The position numbers and the translations under genes were made by a program. Of a stretch of DNA of 64,000 nt, positions 10,496-18,006 are shown in pieces. Under the pieces are notes generated by a model. The model ran no database searches, had not been told where the DNA came from, and saw nothing but the letters and a program-made list of their open reading frames with translations. How positions within the stretch are numbered: the stretch's first letter is position 1; every line of letters begins with the position of its first letter. Source of the DNA: JBEIGE01 sp040382055 (GTDB taxonomy: Bacteria; Pseudomonadota; Gammaproteobacteria; Burkholderiales; Burkholderiaceae_C); the NCBI GenBank assembly GCA_040382055.1, contig JBEIGE010000015.1:1-64000 (forward strand). Direction: 5' to 3'.

Positions 10496-10524
10496 GGTAA
10501 CGGTAAAGGTAAAGGTAAAGGTAA
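10496..10524 (+). repeat. GGTAAA hexamer microsatellite
   Basis: About five consecutive GGTAAM units (ggtaac, then ggtaaa three times, then ggtaat) directly follow the stop of the DUF2283 gene and directly precede the second glnS tail. The tract is too short to be certain of slippage, but it marks a junction. Confidence 0.7.
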
Positions 10525-10642
10525 TGCTTGACCAAAAGCTCCAGTTTGAACGGCATGGGACTTTGTGGCGGATCAGGCTGATCACGCTGCTGGGCAGGTG
10601 TTTAATTTGGCGGTAGGGTTGAAGGTTGGCTGGGGAAAGTAG
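10525..10642 (+). pseudogene. Degenerate copy of the glnS 3' end (R2)
   Basis: About 118 bases align with 10155-10281 of glnS. They include cagtttgaacggcatggg, a gtggcggatc segment, atcacgctgctggg and the terminal ttggcggtagggttgaagg core. A single-base deletion after catggg and a few substitutions and small gaps break the upstream frame. The last part still reads VFNLAVGLKVGWGK followed by TAG. It is too short to be a synthetase and lies immediately before the AriA-like ATPase, so it is best seen as a duplicated gene end left by recombination. Confidence 0.8.
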
Positions 10643-10672
10643 CTGGCGGAAAGTAAATATGAGTAACTCAAT

Positions 10673-11824
10673 ATGAAAATCAAAAGCGTTTACGTTGAAG
10701 AATTGAACCAACGCCTAACAGGCAGCGTCGTTTTCTTTGACTCAATAAATGTGATTACCGGGTCAAATGGCTCCGGGAAAACTACTCTCATTAAAGCCTG
10801 CTGGTATCTTTTGAGCGGCAACTTTCAGAACGTGTTGCTCGAGCTAAATTTCAAGAAAATCGTACTCACCACAGATCTACTCACCATTACTGCGACGTGC
10901 AGCGATCCCAAGTCTGACGATCCTCGTTACTCAATCTCTCTTAAAAAAAACGAAAAATTACTTTTTGAAACACCGAAGCTATTAGAGGCCATAGAAACAC
11001 CGCTGGAAGGCACTTGGAGCGAGATAAAAGATGGATTGTGGAGATACGGAATACTTGCATCGATAAACCACCACTCACTTTTCTTTCCTACGTTCAGGCG
11101 TGTAGAAGGTGGTTTCCTGCTGGGCAATCGCTTAGATCGAACAAAGCGAACAAATCAATCCTCCCTAACTCCAGTTAGCGCAGGCGAAGACGAGTTAACA
11201 AAAGCACTCAAGGCAACCTCTACGGCGTTAAGCGAGTTTGACAATAAATTTATTTGCTCGATGTCTACATCTGATGTGGAGAAACTAGTTTTTGATACCA
11301 AGTCAAAGATGGATTCGAGACAGACCGAAAAGTACGAGGCACTAGCAAAAGAAATTTCAAACGACATCAAGAAGTGGCAAAGCGAAGGCGAGTCGAATGA
11401 AGAGAGCGGGAAATACCTAAAAGAAATCCAAACTCAAGTAACTAAAGTCGAGCGAATTAAGTCTGAAATCATAGAACCTATGAGACTGCTGAATGCTGAA
11501 ATTGCTCGATACTTTCCAGGCCGCTCCATCAAGATAAACAATCTCAAACTTGGTGCTGGCGAAGACGATATATCGGCAAGCGCACTTTCCGCCGGGGAGA
11601 AGCAACTGCTTAGCTTTCTGAGCTACGCAGCTTTTTTCGAAAAAAACATATTCATCGTTGATGAACCTGAATTGAGCTTACATCTAGATTGGCAACGCAA
11701 GCTTATTTCCTCCCTTGCTTCTCTTGGAAGCACACACCAATATTTCTTTGTCACGCACTCGCCTGCGATCTATACAAAATTCGCAGACCACGAAGTATCA
11801 CTAGATCAACTTAGCATTGGATGA
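10673..11824 (+). CDS. AriA-like ABC-type ATPase (OLD/AAA_15-AAA_21 family), candidate anti-phage sensor
   Basis: This is a 383-residue ABC-class ATPase: Walker A GSNGSGKTT at 30-38, signature LSAGEKQL from about 305, Walker B IFIVDEPELSLHL at about 326 and H-loop VTHSP near 362. The middle third is a charged helical region. This layout fits the ATPases that pair with DUF4435 proteins in the PARIS (AriA/AriB) and AbiL abortive-infection systems. The next gene is such a partner and starts 10 bases after this stop. The locus is visibly AT-richer than the flanking core genes, consistent with horizontal transfer. The protein is somewhat shorter than the PARIS ATPases I remember, so another OLD-like system remains possible. 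Confidence 0.72.
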   Translation: MKIKSVYVEELNQRLTGSVVFFDSINVITGSNGSGKTTLIKACWYLLSGNFQNVLLELNFKKIVLTTDLLTITATCSDPKSDDPRYSISLKKNEKLLFETPKLLEAIETPLEGTWSEIKDGLWRYGILASINHHSLFFPTFRRVEGGFLLGNRLDRTKRTNQSSLTPVSAGEDELTKALKATSTALSEFDNKFICSMSTSDVEKLVFDTKSKMDSRQTEKYEALAKEISNDIKKWQSEGESNEESGKYLKEIQTQVTKVERIKSEIIEPMRLLNAEIARYFPGRSIKINNLKLGAGEDDISASALSAGEKQLLSFLSYAAFFEKNIFIVDEPELSLHLDWQRKLISSLASLGSTHQYFFVTHSPAIYTKFADHEVSLDQLSIG

Positions 11825-11834
11825 GGGATATCCA

Positions 11835-12617
11835 ATGGCGGCCCCTAGCTATTCAGTTGAAGAAAGCATTGAAATTCTTAAACGAGCAAAGATCAAAACC
11901 ATCGTGATAGAGGGAGTAACAGATCTTGAACTGCTCCGAAATCTAGAGACGAAGCTCAGAGGTGTTGCTGGTGAGGTGGATTTCTTCATTGCTGGGAGTA
12001 AAGCTGCAGTACTGAAAATATGGAGCAAGCGGGAACACTTTAGAACCGCATCCATTGGATTTTTAGCCGATTCGGACATGTGGCTCTTCGATGTTAAGAC
12101 GCGTGAGTATCCAGGTGTCGTATTTACCGATGGCTACTCAATTGAAAACATATCCATTCAAAATGATTGCTTCCCAAATTTGATTGCGCACAATGAAGAG
12201 CTAAATATATTTTGGACTAACGCACTTCTATCGCTTTCACAATGGTTTGCGGCCGAAGCGGCCTTCTACTTAGAAGGTGGCGCACCAATTTTGGATTTAG
12301 ACGTTAATAAAATACTGAATATCCATGGCGGGTTCACACTTTCTGCAGAAGCATCTGCGCGTATCGGTAGTTGTCCGAAAGGCAATTGGGACGAACTGCT
12401 TGAGAAAATTCAAAAAGAACCTCTGAAGTATGTGAGAGGCAAGCAACTCTTTAATGCATTACATCGGATTATGGAAAAGCACGATAAACCGTATTTCAAT
12501 TTAAGAGCTCTGAAGACGATGGGGGTTCGTTTAAACAATTCACATGTTGATAATCTACTAAATTCGTTGGGTGAAGCAATTGGCTCTAGTTCAAACGAGA
12601 CTCCAGTTTTGAACTAA
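11835..12617 (+). CDS. AriB-like DUF4435 (TOPRIM-type) protein, candidate anti-phage effector
   Basis: This is a 260-residue protein with the hallmarks of DUF4435. VIEGVTDLELL near residue 25 is the TOPRIM-like Glu, GFLADSDMWLFD near residue 75 supplies the acidic DxD, and DGYSIENIS follows near residue 100. In PARIS the DUF4435 subunit is released by the ATPase on sensing a phage protein and acts as a nuclease on host tRNA; that role is known for the family and only inferred here. The ATG at 11835 is chosen because GAGGG lies 5-6 bases upstream and overlaps the end of the ATPase gene; a TTG at 11817 is a weaker option. Confidence 0.7.
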   Translation: MAAPSYSVEESIEILKRAKIKTIVIEGVTDLELLRNLETKLRGVAGEVDFFIAGSKAAVLKIWSKREHFRTASIGFLADSDMWLFDVKTREYPGVVFTDGYSIENISIQNDCFPNLIAHNEELNIFWTNALLSLSQWFAAEAAFYLEGGAPILDLDVNKILNIHGGFTLSAEASARIGSCPKGNWDELLEKIQKEPLKYVRGKQLFNALHRIMEKHDKPYFNLRALKTMGVRLNNSHVDNLLNSLGEAIGSSSNETPVLN

Positions 12618-12641
12618 GTCTATGCACCAATAGTTAATTAT

Positions 12642-13202
12642 TTGTATCTATCTTGGTTCGTCTTGAACTCCCTATCCGTCCAGCACTTCTGGTTCGAAGA
12701 GCTAACCCCCAAGCAACATTTTGTCAAAGACGCAGCCCTGGACGAAACCATTCGCGCCCGGTTTGATAGCACTCTGGACGCTGCAGCGCGGTGCGAGCTG
12801 TTTGCCTGGCGCGCCACGCCGGAAGGGCGGCTGGCTGAGATCATCGTGTTAGACCAGTTCTCGCGCAACATCTATCGCGACACACCACGCGCCTTTGCGC
12901 AGGACGCGCTGGCGCTGGTGTTGGCGCAAGAGCTGGTGGCCAGTGGGCAGGACCGCAGCCTGGCGCAAGCGCAGCGCGTGTTTGCCTACATGCCCTACAT
13001 GCACAGCGAGTCCGCGCTGGTGCATGAGCAGGCTGTTCTGCTGTTTACCCAACTGGGCATACAAGACAACCTGAACTTTGAGCTGCGCCACAAAGCCATC
13101 ATCGACCGCTTTGGCAGGTACCCGCATCGCAATGCTCTTTTGGGCCGCACTTCCAGCGCGCAAGAGCTGGCTTTTTTGAGCGAGCCTGGGTCTGGGTTTT
13201 AG
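12642..13202 (+). CDS. DUF924 family protein, copy 1
   Basis: This is a 186-residue helical TPR-like protein of the DUF924 family: FWFEELTPKQHFVKD near the start, VLDQFSRNIYRDTPRAFAQD in the middle and YMPYMHSE later. Function is unknown. The body is 90% or more identical to the second copy at 15240-15779. The 5' end differs: copy 1 lacks the ATG seen in copy 2 and must start at a TTG (12642 is the furthest upstream). It may therefore be poorly translated or 5'-damaged. It lies 24 bases after the AriB-like gene, on the same strand. Confidence 0.7.
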   Translation: MYLSWFVLNSLSVQHFWFEELTPKQHFVKDAALDETIRARFDSTLDAAARCELFAWRATPEGRLAEIIVLDQFSRNIYRDTPRAFAQDALALVLAQELVASGQDRSLAQAQRVFAYMPYMHSESALVHEQAVLLFTQLGIQDNLNFELRHKAIIDRFGRYPHRNALLGRTSSAQELAFLSEPGSGF

Positions 13203-13219
13203 GTTTATATCTATAAATT

Positions 13220-13236
13220 GCTACGCTTTTTGTAGC
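13220..13236. repeat. 17-base hairpin GCTAC-N7-GTAGC after DUF924 copy 1
   Basis: Perfect 5-base arms GCTAC and GTAGC flank a 7-base loop (gcttttt), 17 bases after the stop codon. Three other elements with the same arm pattern and loop length occur at 15798, 20844 and 33882. It may act as a weak terminator or 3'-end processing signal. Confidence 0.6.
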
Positions 13237-13309
13237 TTCCTGCCTATATAAGACCTTGGCTTAAGCCATTTTTTACAACAAATAGCGTTGGGCATGTAAA
13301 CTGCGATTT

Positions 13310-13552
13310 ATGCCAGTAGTTTTCCGCTACAAATCGTTCCGGTTCTTCTTCTATTCGAATGAAGGAAATCCTCGCGAGGCCATGCACATTCATGTGCGCA
13401 GCGCCGATGGAGAGGCAAAGTTCTGGCTTACGCCTACTGTCTATTTGGCTGACAGCGATGGGTTTGATGCGCGCACTCTGCGGGAACTGCGCGATGCGGT
13501 TGTAGCCAACAAGGTGCTTATTGAGAGGACTTGGAATGAACACTTCGCCTAA
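13310..13552 (+). CDS. DUF4160 domain protein
   Basis: This is an 80-residue protein beginning MPVVFRYKSFRFFFYSNEGNPREAMHIHVR, a clear DUF4160 sequence with the E-H-I-H-V core. These proteins are nearly always encoded next to a DUF2442 gene, and the pair behaves like a small two-gene module in many genomes; a toxin-antitoxin role has been suggested but is not established. Here the DUF2442 gene follows with a 17-base overlap. Confidence 0.75.
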   Translation: MPVVFRYKSFRFFFYSNEGNPREAMHIHVRSADGEAKFWLTPTVYLADSDGFDARTLRELRDAVVANKVLIERTWNEHFA

Positions 13553-13787
13553 ATCGGTTCGCTTCGATGACGACACCCTATGGGTCAGTCTTTCTGATGG
13601 CCGCACCATTGCCGCGCCCTTGGCATGGTTTCCGCGTCTACTGGAAGCAGCGCCGGAGCAACGCGCCCAAGTAAAGTTAAGCCAAGGCGGTTTGCATTGG
13701 GAATCTCTGAATGAAGATATTTCTGTTGCGGGCCTGTTGGCAGGCCAACCAGATTTGACGCGCCGCGGCACCCAACAGCCCGCGTAG
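13536..13787 (+). CDS. DUF2442 domain protein
   Basis: This is an 83-residue protein starting MNTSPKSVRFDDDTLWVSLSDGRTIAAPLAWFPRL, matching the DUF2442 family (predicted DNA-binding or regulatory partner of DUF4160). ATG 13536 is preferred over the upstream TTG at 13521 because AGAGG sits 8 bases before it, inside the DUF4160 frame. Its 3' third (SVAGLLAGQPDLTRRGTQQ) is duplicated as a remnant at about 18007-18081. Confidence 0.75.
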   Translation: MNTSPKSVRFDDDTLWVSLSDGRTIAAPLAWFPRLLEAAPEQRAQVKLSQGGLHWESLNEDISVAGLLAGQPDLTRRGTQQPA

Positions 13788-13896
13788 TAGAACCCAACAG
13801 TTCAGTACTCCAACCTACAAATGCACCCTGCCATTCCTCAGCACCAAGCCGCTTTTTAAATTGGCGGTGGGGTTGAAGGATGATTGCGGGAAGTGA
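13711..13896 (+). repeat. Composite repeat: DUF2442 gene end plus glnS tail (R3)
   Basis: This segment matches 18010-18189 along most of its length. It has two parts. The 3' end of the DUF2442 gene with about 60 bases beyond its stop comes first. A 46-base glnS tail follows at 13851-13896 and reads LFKLAVGLKDDCGK then TGA in frame. It ends about 37 bases before the start of the KAP NTPase gene. Confidence 0.8.
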
Positions 13897-13933
13897 GAGT
13901 TGTTGCTCTTTATCGATAACAAGAGGATCAAAA

Positions 13934-15229
13934 ATGGATTTCGGGAACGAAAATCTTGGTAGAAAAAAATTTGCAGACTTGCTTTGTGACTATGCGACCG
14001 GTCTTGCCTCAGCGACTACATCTCCAAGTGGGCGAGTTATCGCGGTAGATGCACCTTGGGGCACAGGCAAATCCTGGATCGCCAAAAGACTTCCAGATCA
14101 CTTTAAGAAAAATGCTCGCGTTGGCGACTGCATCTACATTGATGCATTTCAATTTGACTACCACCAAGACCCGTTCGCAGTTGTTACTTCTGCAATCCTT
14201 GATGCGTCAAAAGAGCACTCTGCCCAAACATCAAATCTCAAAGAAGCAGCAATTAATGTGCTGAAAGTTTCGCTACCTGCCTTTGGAAAGGGGCTAATAA
14301 GAGTTGGAGGAAAAGCTATCGGTTTTGACGCCAACGAACTAATCGACGCGGCAGTCGATGCTGGGAGTGAAGCCAGTGAGAAAGTTCTTGAGCAAATGCT
14401 CGAGTCTTTTGCCAAAACCAAGGCTACAACAGAAGCTTTCAAGAAGAAATTGTCGGAGCTAGCTACCGCAAACCCAAAAAAAGCTCCTTTGATTATTGTG
14501 ATTGATGAGCTAGATCGGTGTCGTCCTAGTTATGCCTTGGAGATGCTTGAACGAGTGAAACACTTGTTCGACGTTACAAATATAGTTTTTATATTTTTCA
14601 TCCACAGCCCTGCACTTTTCAGTGCAATTAGAAAGACGTATGGGCAGGATATTGATCCGCATGAATACTTAAAGAAATTTTTTTCTATTTCGGTTGGATT
14701 GCCTGTAGCAGAAAGATCAAGCTACCAGCGCCAAGATCAAAGTCGGTTCATCGCAAACTTTATCGATAGCACTCGGGGCATTACAAACGACCCCACTGAA
14801 CTTGATTTTCGATCATCTTTAACTGAATTGGCACCTGTTTTCAACGCCAGCTTTAGAGACATAGAAAGCGCCTTTTTGCTGTGGCAAATAAATCCAAATA
14901 AATACAGCCTCGATCAACATATGCTTGGCTATGCATTGTTGTTGAAAATAAAGGATCCGGCCCAACTAGTCGCATTACGCAGCAACAAGCCCTCTTCATT
15001 TTCACTTGAAATAGAACGCCTAAAAGGGGTTCAAACCAAGCTGGGGCCAGTATCCGCATACATACGCGACGTCTTCATCTATGCATCCGATCCCGTAACT
15101 TACGAAGCTATTGACAAAAAGTCTCAGAACCCATTTGAACGAGTATTGCCCATTGAGCATGCAAGCGATGGATTGGCGGATTTCCAGCGAACAATCGCAA
15201 ACTTGTCTCTGGAATACGTTCGGATTTAG
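13934..15229 (+). CDS. KAP family P-loop NTPase
   Basis: This 431-residue protein of the KAP NTPase family has Walker A DAPWGTGKSW at about 38-47 and an extended Walker B IIVIDELDRCRPSYALEMLERVKHLF near 170-195, the most characteristic KAP signature. Some KAP proteins are membrane-attached; here only weakly hydrophobic stretches lie between the two motifs. The family includes PifA of the F plasmid, which blocks phage T7, and many KAP genes sit in defence islands; a defence role here is inference. ATG 13934 is chosen over 13880 because AAGAGGA lies 7 bases upstream. The gene is AT-rich like the AriA/B pair. Confidence 0.8.
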   Translation: MDFGNENLGRKKFADLLCDYATGLASATTSPSGRVIAVDAPWGTGKSWIAKRLPDHFKKNARVGDCIYIDAFQFDYHQDPFAVVTSAILDASKEHSAQTSNLKEAAINVLKVSLPAFGKGLIRVGGKAIGFDANELIDAAVDAGSEASEKVLEQMLESFAKTKATTEAFKKKLSELATANPKKAPLIIVIDELDRCRPSYALEMLERVKHLFDVTNIVFIFFIHSPALFSAIRKTYGQDIDPHEYLKKFFSISVGLPVAERSSYQRQDQSRFIANFIDSTRGITNDPTELDFRSSLTELAPVFNASFRDIESAFLLWQINPNKYSLDQHMLGYALLLKIKDPAQLVALRSNKPSSFSLEIERLKGVQTKLGPVSAYIRDVFIYASDPVTYEAIDKKSQNPFERVLPIEHASDGLADFQRTIANLSLEYVRI

Positions 15230-15239
15230 GTTTGTATTT

Positions 15240-15779
15240 ATGCAAATTGGAGCCATCCTCCATTTCTGGTTCGAAGAGCTAACCGCCAAGCAGCATTTCG
15301 TCAAAGACACCGCGTTAGACGAAACCATTCGCGCTAAGTTTGGTAGCACGCTGGACGCGGCAGCGCAGTGCGAACTGTTTCCCTGGCGCGTAACAGCTGA
15401 GGGGCGGCTGGCGGAGATCATCCTGCTGGACCAGTTCTCGCGCAACATCTACCGCGACACACCGCGTGCCTTTGCGCAGGACGCGCTGGCGTTGGTGTTG
15501 GCGCAAGAGCTGGTGGCCAGTGGGCAGGACCGCAGCCTGCCGCAAGCGCAGCGCGTGTTTGCCTACATGCCCTACATGCACAGCGAGTCCGCGCTGGTGC
15601 ATGAGCAGGCTGTTCTGCTGTTTACCCAACTGGGCATACAAGACAACCTCAACTTTGAGCTGCGCCACAAAGCCATCATCGCCCGCTTTGGCAGGTACCC
15701 GCACCGCAATGCTCTTTTGGGGCGCACTTCCAGCGCGCAAGAGCTGGCTTTTTTGAGCGAGCCGGGGTCTGGGTTTTAG
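15240..15779 (+). CDS. DUF924 family protein, copy 2
   Basis: This 179-residue protein has the full DUF924 pattern (ILHFWFEELTAKQHFVKD, then LDQFSRNIYRDTPRAF and YMPYMHSE). The C-terminal 125 residues differ from copy 1 at only about two positions, whereas the first 50 residues differ at about ten. It retains a clear ATG at 15240, placed exactly as the family expects before the FWF motif. It begins 10 bases after the KAP NTPase stop. Function unknown. Confidence 0.8.
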   Translation: MQIGAILHFWFEELTAKQHFVKDTALDETIRAKFGSTLDAAAQCELFPWRVTAEGRLAEIILLDQFSRNIYRDTPRAFAQDALALVLAQELVASGQDRSLPQAQRVFAYMPYMHSESALVHEQAVLLFTQLGIQDNLNFELRHKAIIARFGRYPHRNALLGRTSSAQELAFLSEPGSGF

Positions 15780-15797
15780 GCTTGCAGAAGTAGAATT

Positions 15798-15814
15798 GCT
15801 ACGTTTTTGGTAGC
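15798..15814. repeat. 17-base hairpin GCTAC-N7-GTAGC after DUF924 copy 2
   Basis: Arms GCTAC and GTAGC surround the loop gtttttg, 18 bases after the stop, in the same relative place as the element after copy 1. The flanking aatt and ttc bases are shared too, so the hairpin was probably duplicated together with the gene. Confidence 0.6.
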
Positions 15815-15847
15815 TTCTTGCGTAATTGAAACGAGGGCTAGATATCA

Positions 15848-16447
15848 ATGCCTACACAATCAAGAAACACAACCGCGCTTGTCAAAGCAGCCATAAGCCC
15901 GCAAGCCTTGGGCGGGAGGATTATGGAAATCCGTGGCCAACGGGTTCTACTGGACTCGGACTTGGCCGACCTCTATGAGGTAGACACCAAGCGGCTCAAC
16001 GAACAGGTCAAGCGCAATGCCGATCGGTTTCCAGAGGACTTCATGTTTCAGCTTTCGCCCGAAGAGTTTGCCAACTTGAAGTCGCAATTTGCGACTTCAA
16101 GTTGGGGTGGCAAGCGTAAGCTGCCCAATGCATTTACCGAACACGGGGCCATCATGGCTGCCAGCGTGCTCAATTCCAAGCGCGCAGTGGATATGAGCGT
16201 TTACGTAGTGCGCGCCTTTGTTCAACTGCGCGAACTGTTGTCATCGCAAAAATTGCTGGCTGAGCAAATAACCAAGCTAGAACGACGCGTAGGCCACCAC
16301 GACAACTCCCTGGCCACGATTATCGACACTCTACGCAGCCTGATGGAGAAGCCAGAACCATCCAAGCGCGGCATCGGATTCACAGCCAAATGGGGTGCTG
16401 ATAAACCACCTGCAGCCTCTAAATCTGCAAAAAAATCTTCGAGCTAA
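15848..16447 (+). CDS. ORF6N domain protein (phage-derived regulator type)
   Basis: This 199-residue protein has an N-terminal ORF6N DNA-binding domain: IMEIRGQRVLLDSDLADLYEVDTKRLNEQVKRN, PEDFMFQLSPEE and AFTEHGAIMAASVL. A helical region and a Lys/Ser-rich tail follow. ORF6N and KilA-N domains are typical of phage anti-repressors and of chromosomal genes derived from mobile elements. The role here is unknown. A perfect inverted repeat of 17-base arms lies inside the coding sequence at 16071-16105, encoding the LKSQFATSSW segment. The start ATG at 15848 precedes the conserved domain by about 20 residues. Confidence 0.85.
   Translation: MPTQSRNTTALVKAAISPQALGGRIMEIRGQRVLLDSDLADLYEVDTKRLNEQVKRNADRFPEDFMFQLSPEEFANLKSQFATSSWGGKRKLPNAFTEHGAIMAASVLNSKRAVDMSVYVVRAFVQLRELLSSQKLLAEQITKLERRVGHHDNSLATIIDTLRSLMEKPEPSKRGIGFTAKWGADKPPAASKSAKKSSS
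16071..16105. repeat. 35-base perfect palindrome inside the ORF6N gene
   Basis: The left arm ccaacttgaagtcgcaa (16071-16087) and the right arm ttgcgacttcaagttgg (16089-16105) are exact reverse complements around a single T at 16088. The element is in frame and encodes part of the conserved ORF6N segment. It could form a very stable hairpin in DNA or mRNA. Confidence 0.95.
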
Positions 16448-16517
16448 AGCATTCCGTTAAGGTGGAACAAAATAATTTTCTTTGCGCTTAACCGTTTCCA
16501 ACCTCTTTGAAGCTCCC

Positions 16518-16733
16518 ATGTCCCAAACTTCTGAAGCGTTAACCGCCCAAGTTGCAAAGCTGCCCCCAAAAGAGCGCATAGAACTGGTGGAGCGCATTCT
16601 GGACAGTCTGGATCAACCCGACGCATCGCTGGACGCGCTGTGGGTCAAGGAAGCGGATGACCGGCTGGCCGCTTACCGGCGCGGTGAAATCAAGGCTATG
16701 GCATTGGCGGATGTGATTGCCAAATCTTTCTAA
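16518..16733 (+). CDS. Addiction-module (Unstab_antitox type) antitoxin-like protein
   Basis: This is a 71-residue protein with the pattern VAKLPPKERIELVERILDSLD and LDALWVKEADDRLAAYRRGEIKAM, matching the short addiction-module antitoxins (PF09720 type) that normally precede a RelE/ParE-like toxin gene. No toxin gene follows: 28 bases downstream the DNA-alkylation-repair gene begins. It is therefore an orphan, or its toxin has been lost. ATG 16518 is preferred to the upstream in-frame codon at 16482. Confidence 0.75.
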   Translation: MSQTSEALTAQVAKLPPKERIELVERILDSLDQPDASLDALWVKEADDRLAAYRRGEIKAMALADVIAKSF

Positions 16734-16761
16734 GCCTGGCCCGTGCAACTAAACTGCCCCA

Positions 16762-17877
16762 ATGGCAGAACCCCTCATTGCCCAATATGGTCCAGACGTG
16801 CCCCAGGCCATTGCGCGCATGGTCAAGGCAGTTCATCCGCGTTTTGATGCGGATGCTTTTTTGCACGATGTACTTTCCGGCTATGAAGCGCTGGCATTAA
16901 TGCCGCGTGGCAAGCATATTGCCAGGGCACTGCACCGCCATCTGCCCGCCGCCTATCCTGAAGCGCTGGGCATTCTGCTGGCCTCTGCCGGGCAAGCGCA
17001 CGGGCGTGATCCCGGGCTTTCGCTCGCATCCTTTTTGTTTTTGCCGCACACAGTGTTTGTGGCCGAATTCGGATTGGGGCATTTTGAACTGTCGATGCAG
17101 GCGCAACATGCGCTGACCCAGCGGTTTACGGCAGAGTTCAGCATCCGGCCCTTTTTACAAAAACACACGCAGGCAACGCTGGAGCGTCTGAGGGATTGGA
17201 CGCAGGACCCGAGTGAACATGTGCGCCGGCTGGTCTCCGAAGGCACGCGGCCCAGGTTGCCCTGGGCCTCGCGTCTGCCCGCTTTTCAGCGTGATCCCAC
17301 GCCGGTACTGGCCTTGCTGGAGCGACTGAAAGACGACCCCGCGCTGTATGTGCGGCGCTCGGTGGCCAACAACCTCAACGACATAGGCAAAGACCACCCG
17401 GATGTTCTGGCCAAAACGGCCAGCAAATGGCTAAAGAACGCAAGGCCGGAGCGGCAGTGGGTGGTGCAGCATGCCTTGCGCTCTGCGCTCAAGCGCGGCG
17501 AGCCGGGCGCGCTTGCCGCCCTGGGGTTTGGCGCAGGGGCGGATGTGCTGATTGGCCAGCCCGGCATTGCGCCACAACGCGCAGTCATTGGAGGCAAGGT
17601 GGCGGTAGCCTTTGAGGTGACCAACACCACGGCCAAGCCGCAGCGGGTGCTGGTGGACTTTGCTGTGCATTACATCAAGGCCAATGGCGGCAGCCGTGCC
17701 AAGGTTTTCAAGCTCAAAACACTGGATCTGGCACCGCATGAAACCCAACGCGTGGGCAAGCAGATATCGCTGGCCGAAATGACCACACGCAAACACTACG
17801 CCGGGCCGCACCGGGTCGATGTCATTCTGAATGGTCGCAGCCAGTTGCTGGGTAGTTTTGACCTGAGCGCGAGCTGA
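16762..17877 (+). CDS. DNA alkylation repair protein (AlkD-like HEAT-repeat fold)
   Basis: This 371-residue protein has the helical ALK-repeat pattern: LERLRDWTQDPSEHVRRLVSEGTRPRLPWA at about 140-170 and DDPALYVRRSVANNLNDIGKDHPD at about 190-215. AlkD-type glycosylases remove bulky or cationic alkylated bases without base flipping. The last 110 residues form a beta-rich domain (VAFEVTNTTAKPQRVLVDFAVHYIKANG) common to the longer group of this family. Whether it is an active glycosylase cannot be told from sequence alone. TAAACT sits 6-8 bases before the ATG with no obvious Shine-Dalgarno. Confidence 0.85.
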   Translation: MAEPLIAQYGPDVPQAIARMVKAVHPRFDADAFLHDVLSGYEALALMPRGKHIARALHRHLPAAYPEALGILLASAGQAHGRDPGLSLASFLFLPHTVFVAEFGLGHFELSMQAQHALTQRFTAEFSIRPFLQKHTQATLERLRDWTQDPSEHVRRLVSEGTRPRLPWASRLPAFQRDPTPVLALLERLKDDPALYVRRSVANNLNDIGKDHPDVLAKTASKWLKNARPERQWVVQHALRSALKRGEPGALAALGFGAGADVLIGQPGIAPQRAVIGGKVAVAFEVTNTTAKPQRVLVDFAVHYIKANGGSRAKVFKLKTLDLAPHETQRVGKQISLAEMTTRKHYAGPHRVDVILNGRSQLLGSFDLSAS

Positions 17878-18006
17878 AAATCGCTCAGCGATTCCTTTGG
17901 CCCCGAGGCATAGGCGGGTCTGCCGCGCATACCAGTGCTCGCCATGCCCCGCCGCAAACACCATCTCGTCTATGGTGTTGAATGTGCCCGGGAAACTGGG
18001 GGAAGC

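Noticed and set aside
10496..10524. Short direct repeats as a CRISPR array
   Set aside because: Units are six bases with no spacers and there are no cas genes in the window.
12680..12715. tRNA-like segment (ggttcgaa) in the DUF924 copies
   Set aside because: It lies inside a conserved coding sequence and cannot form a cloverleaf.
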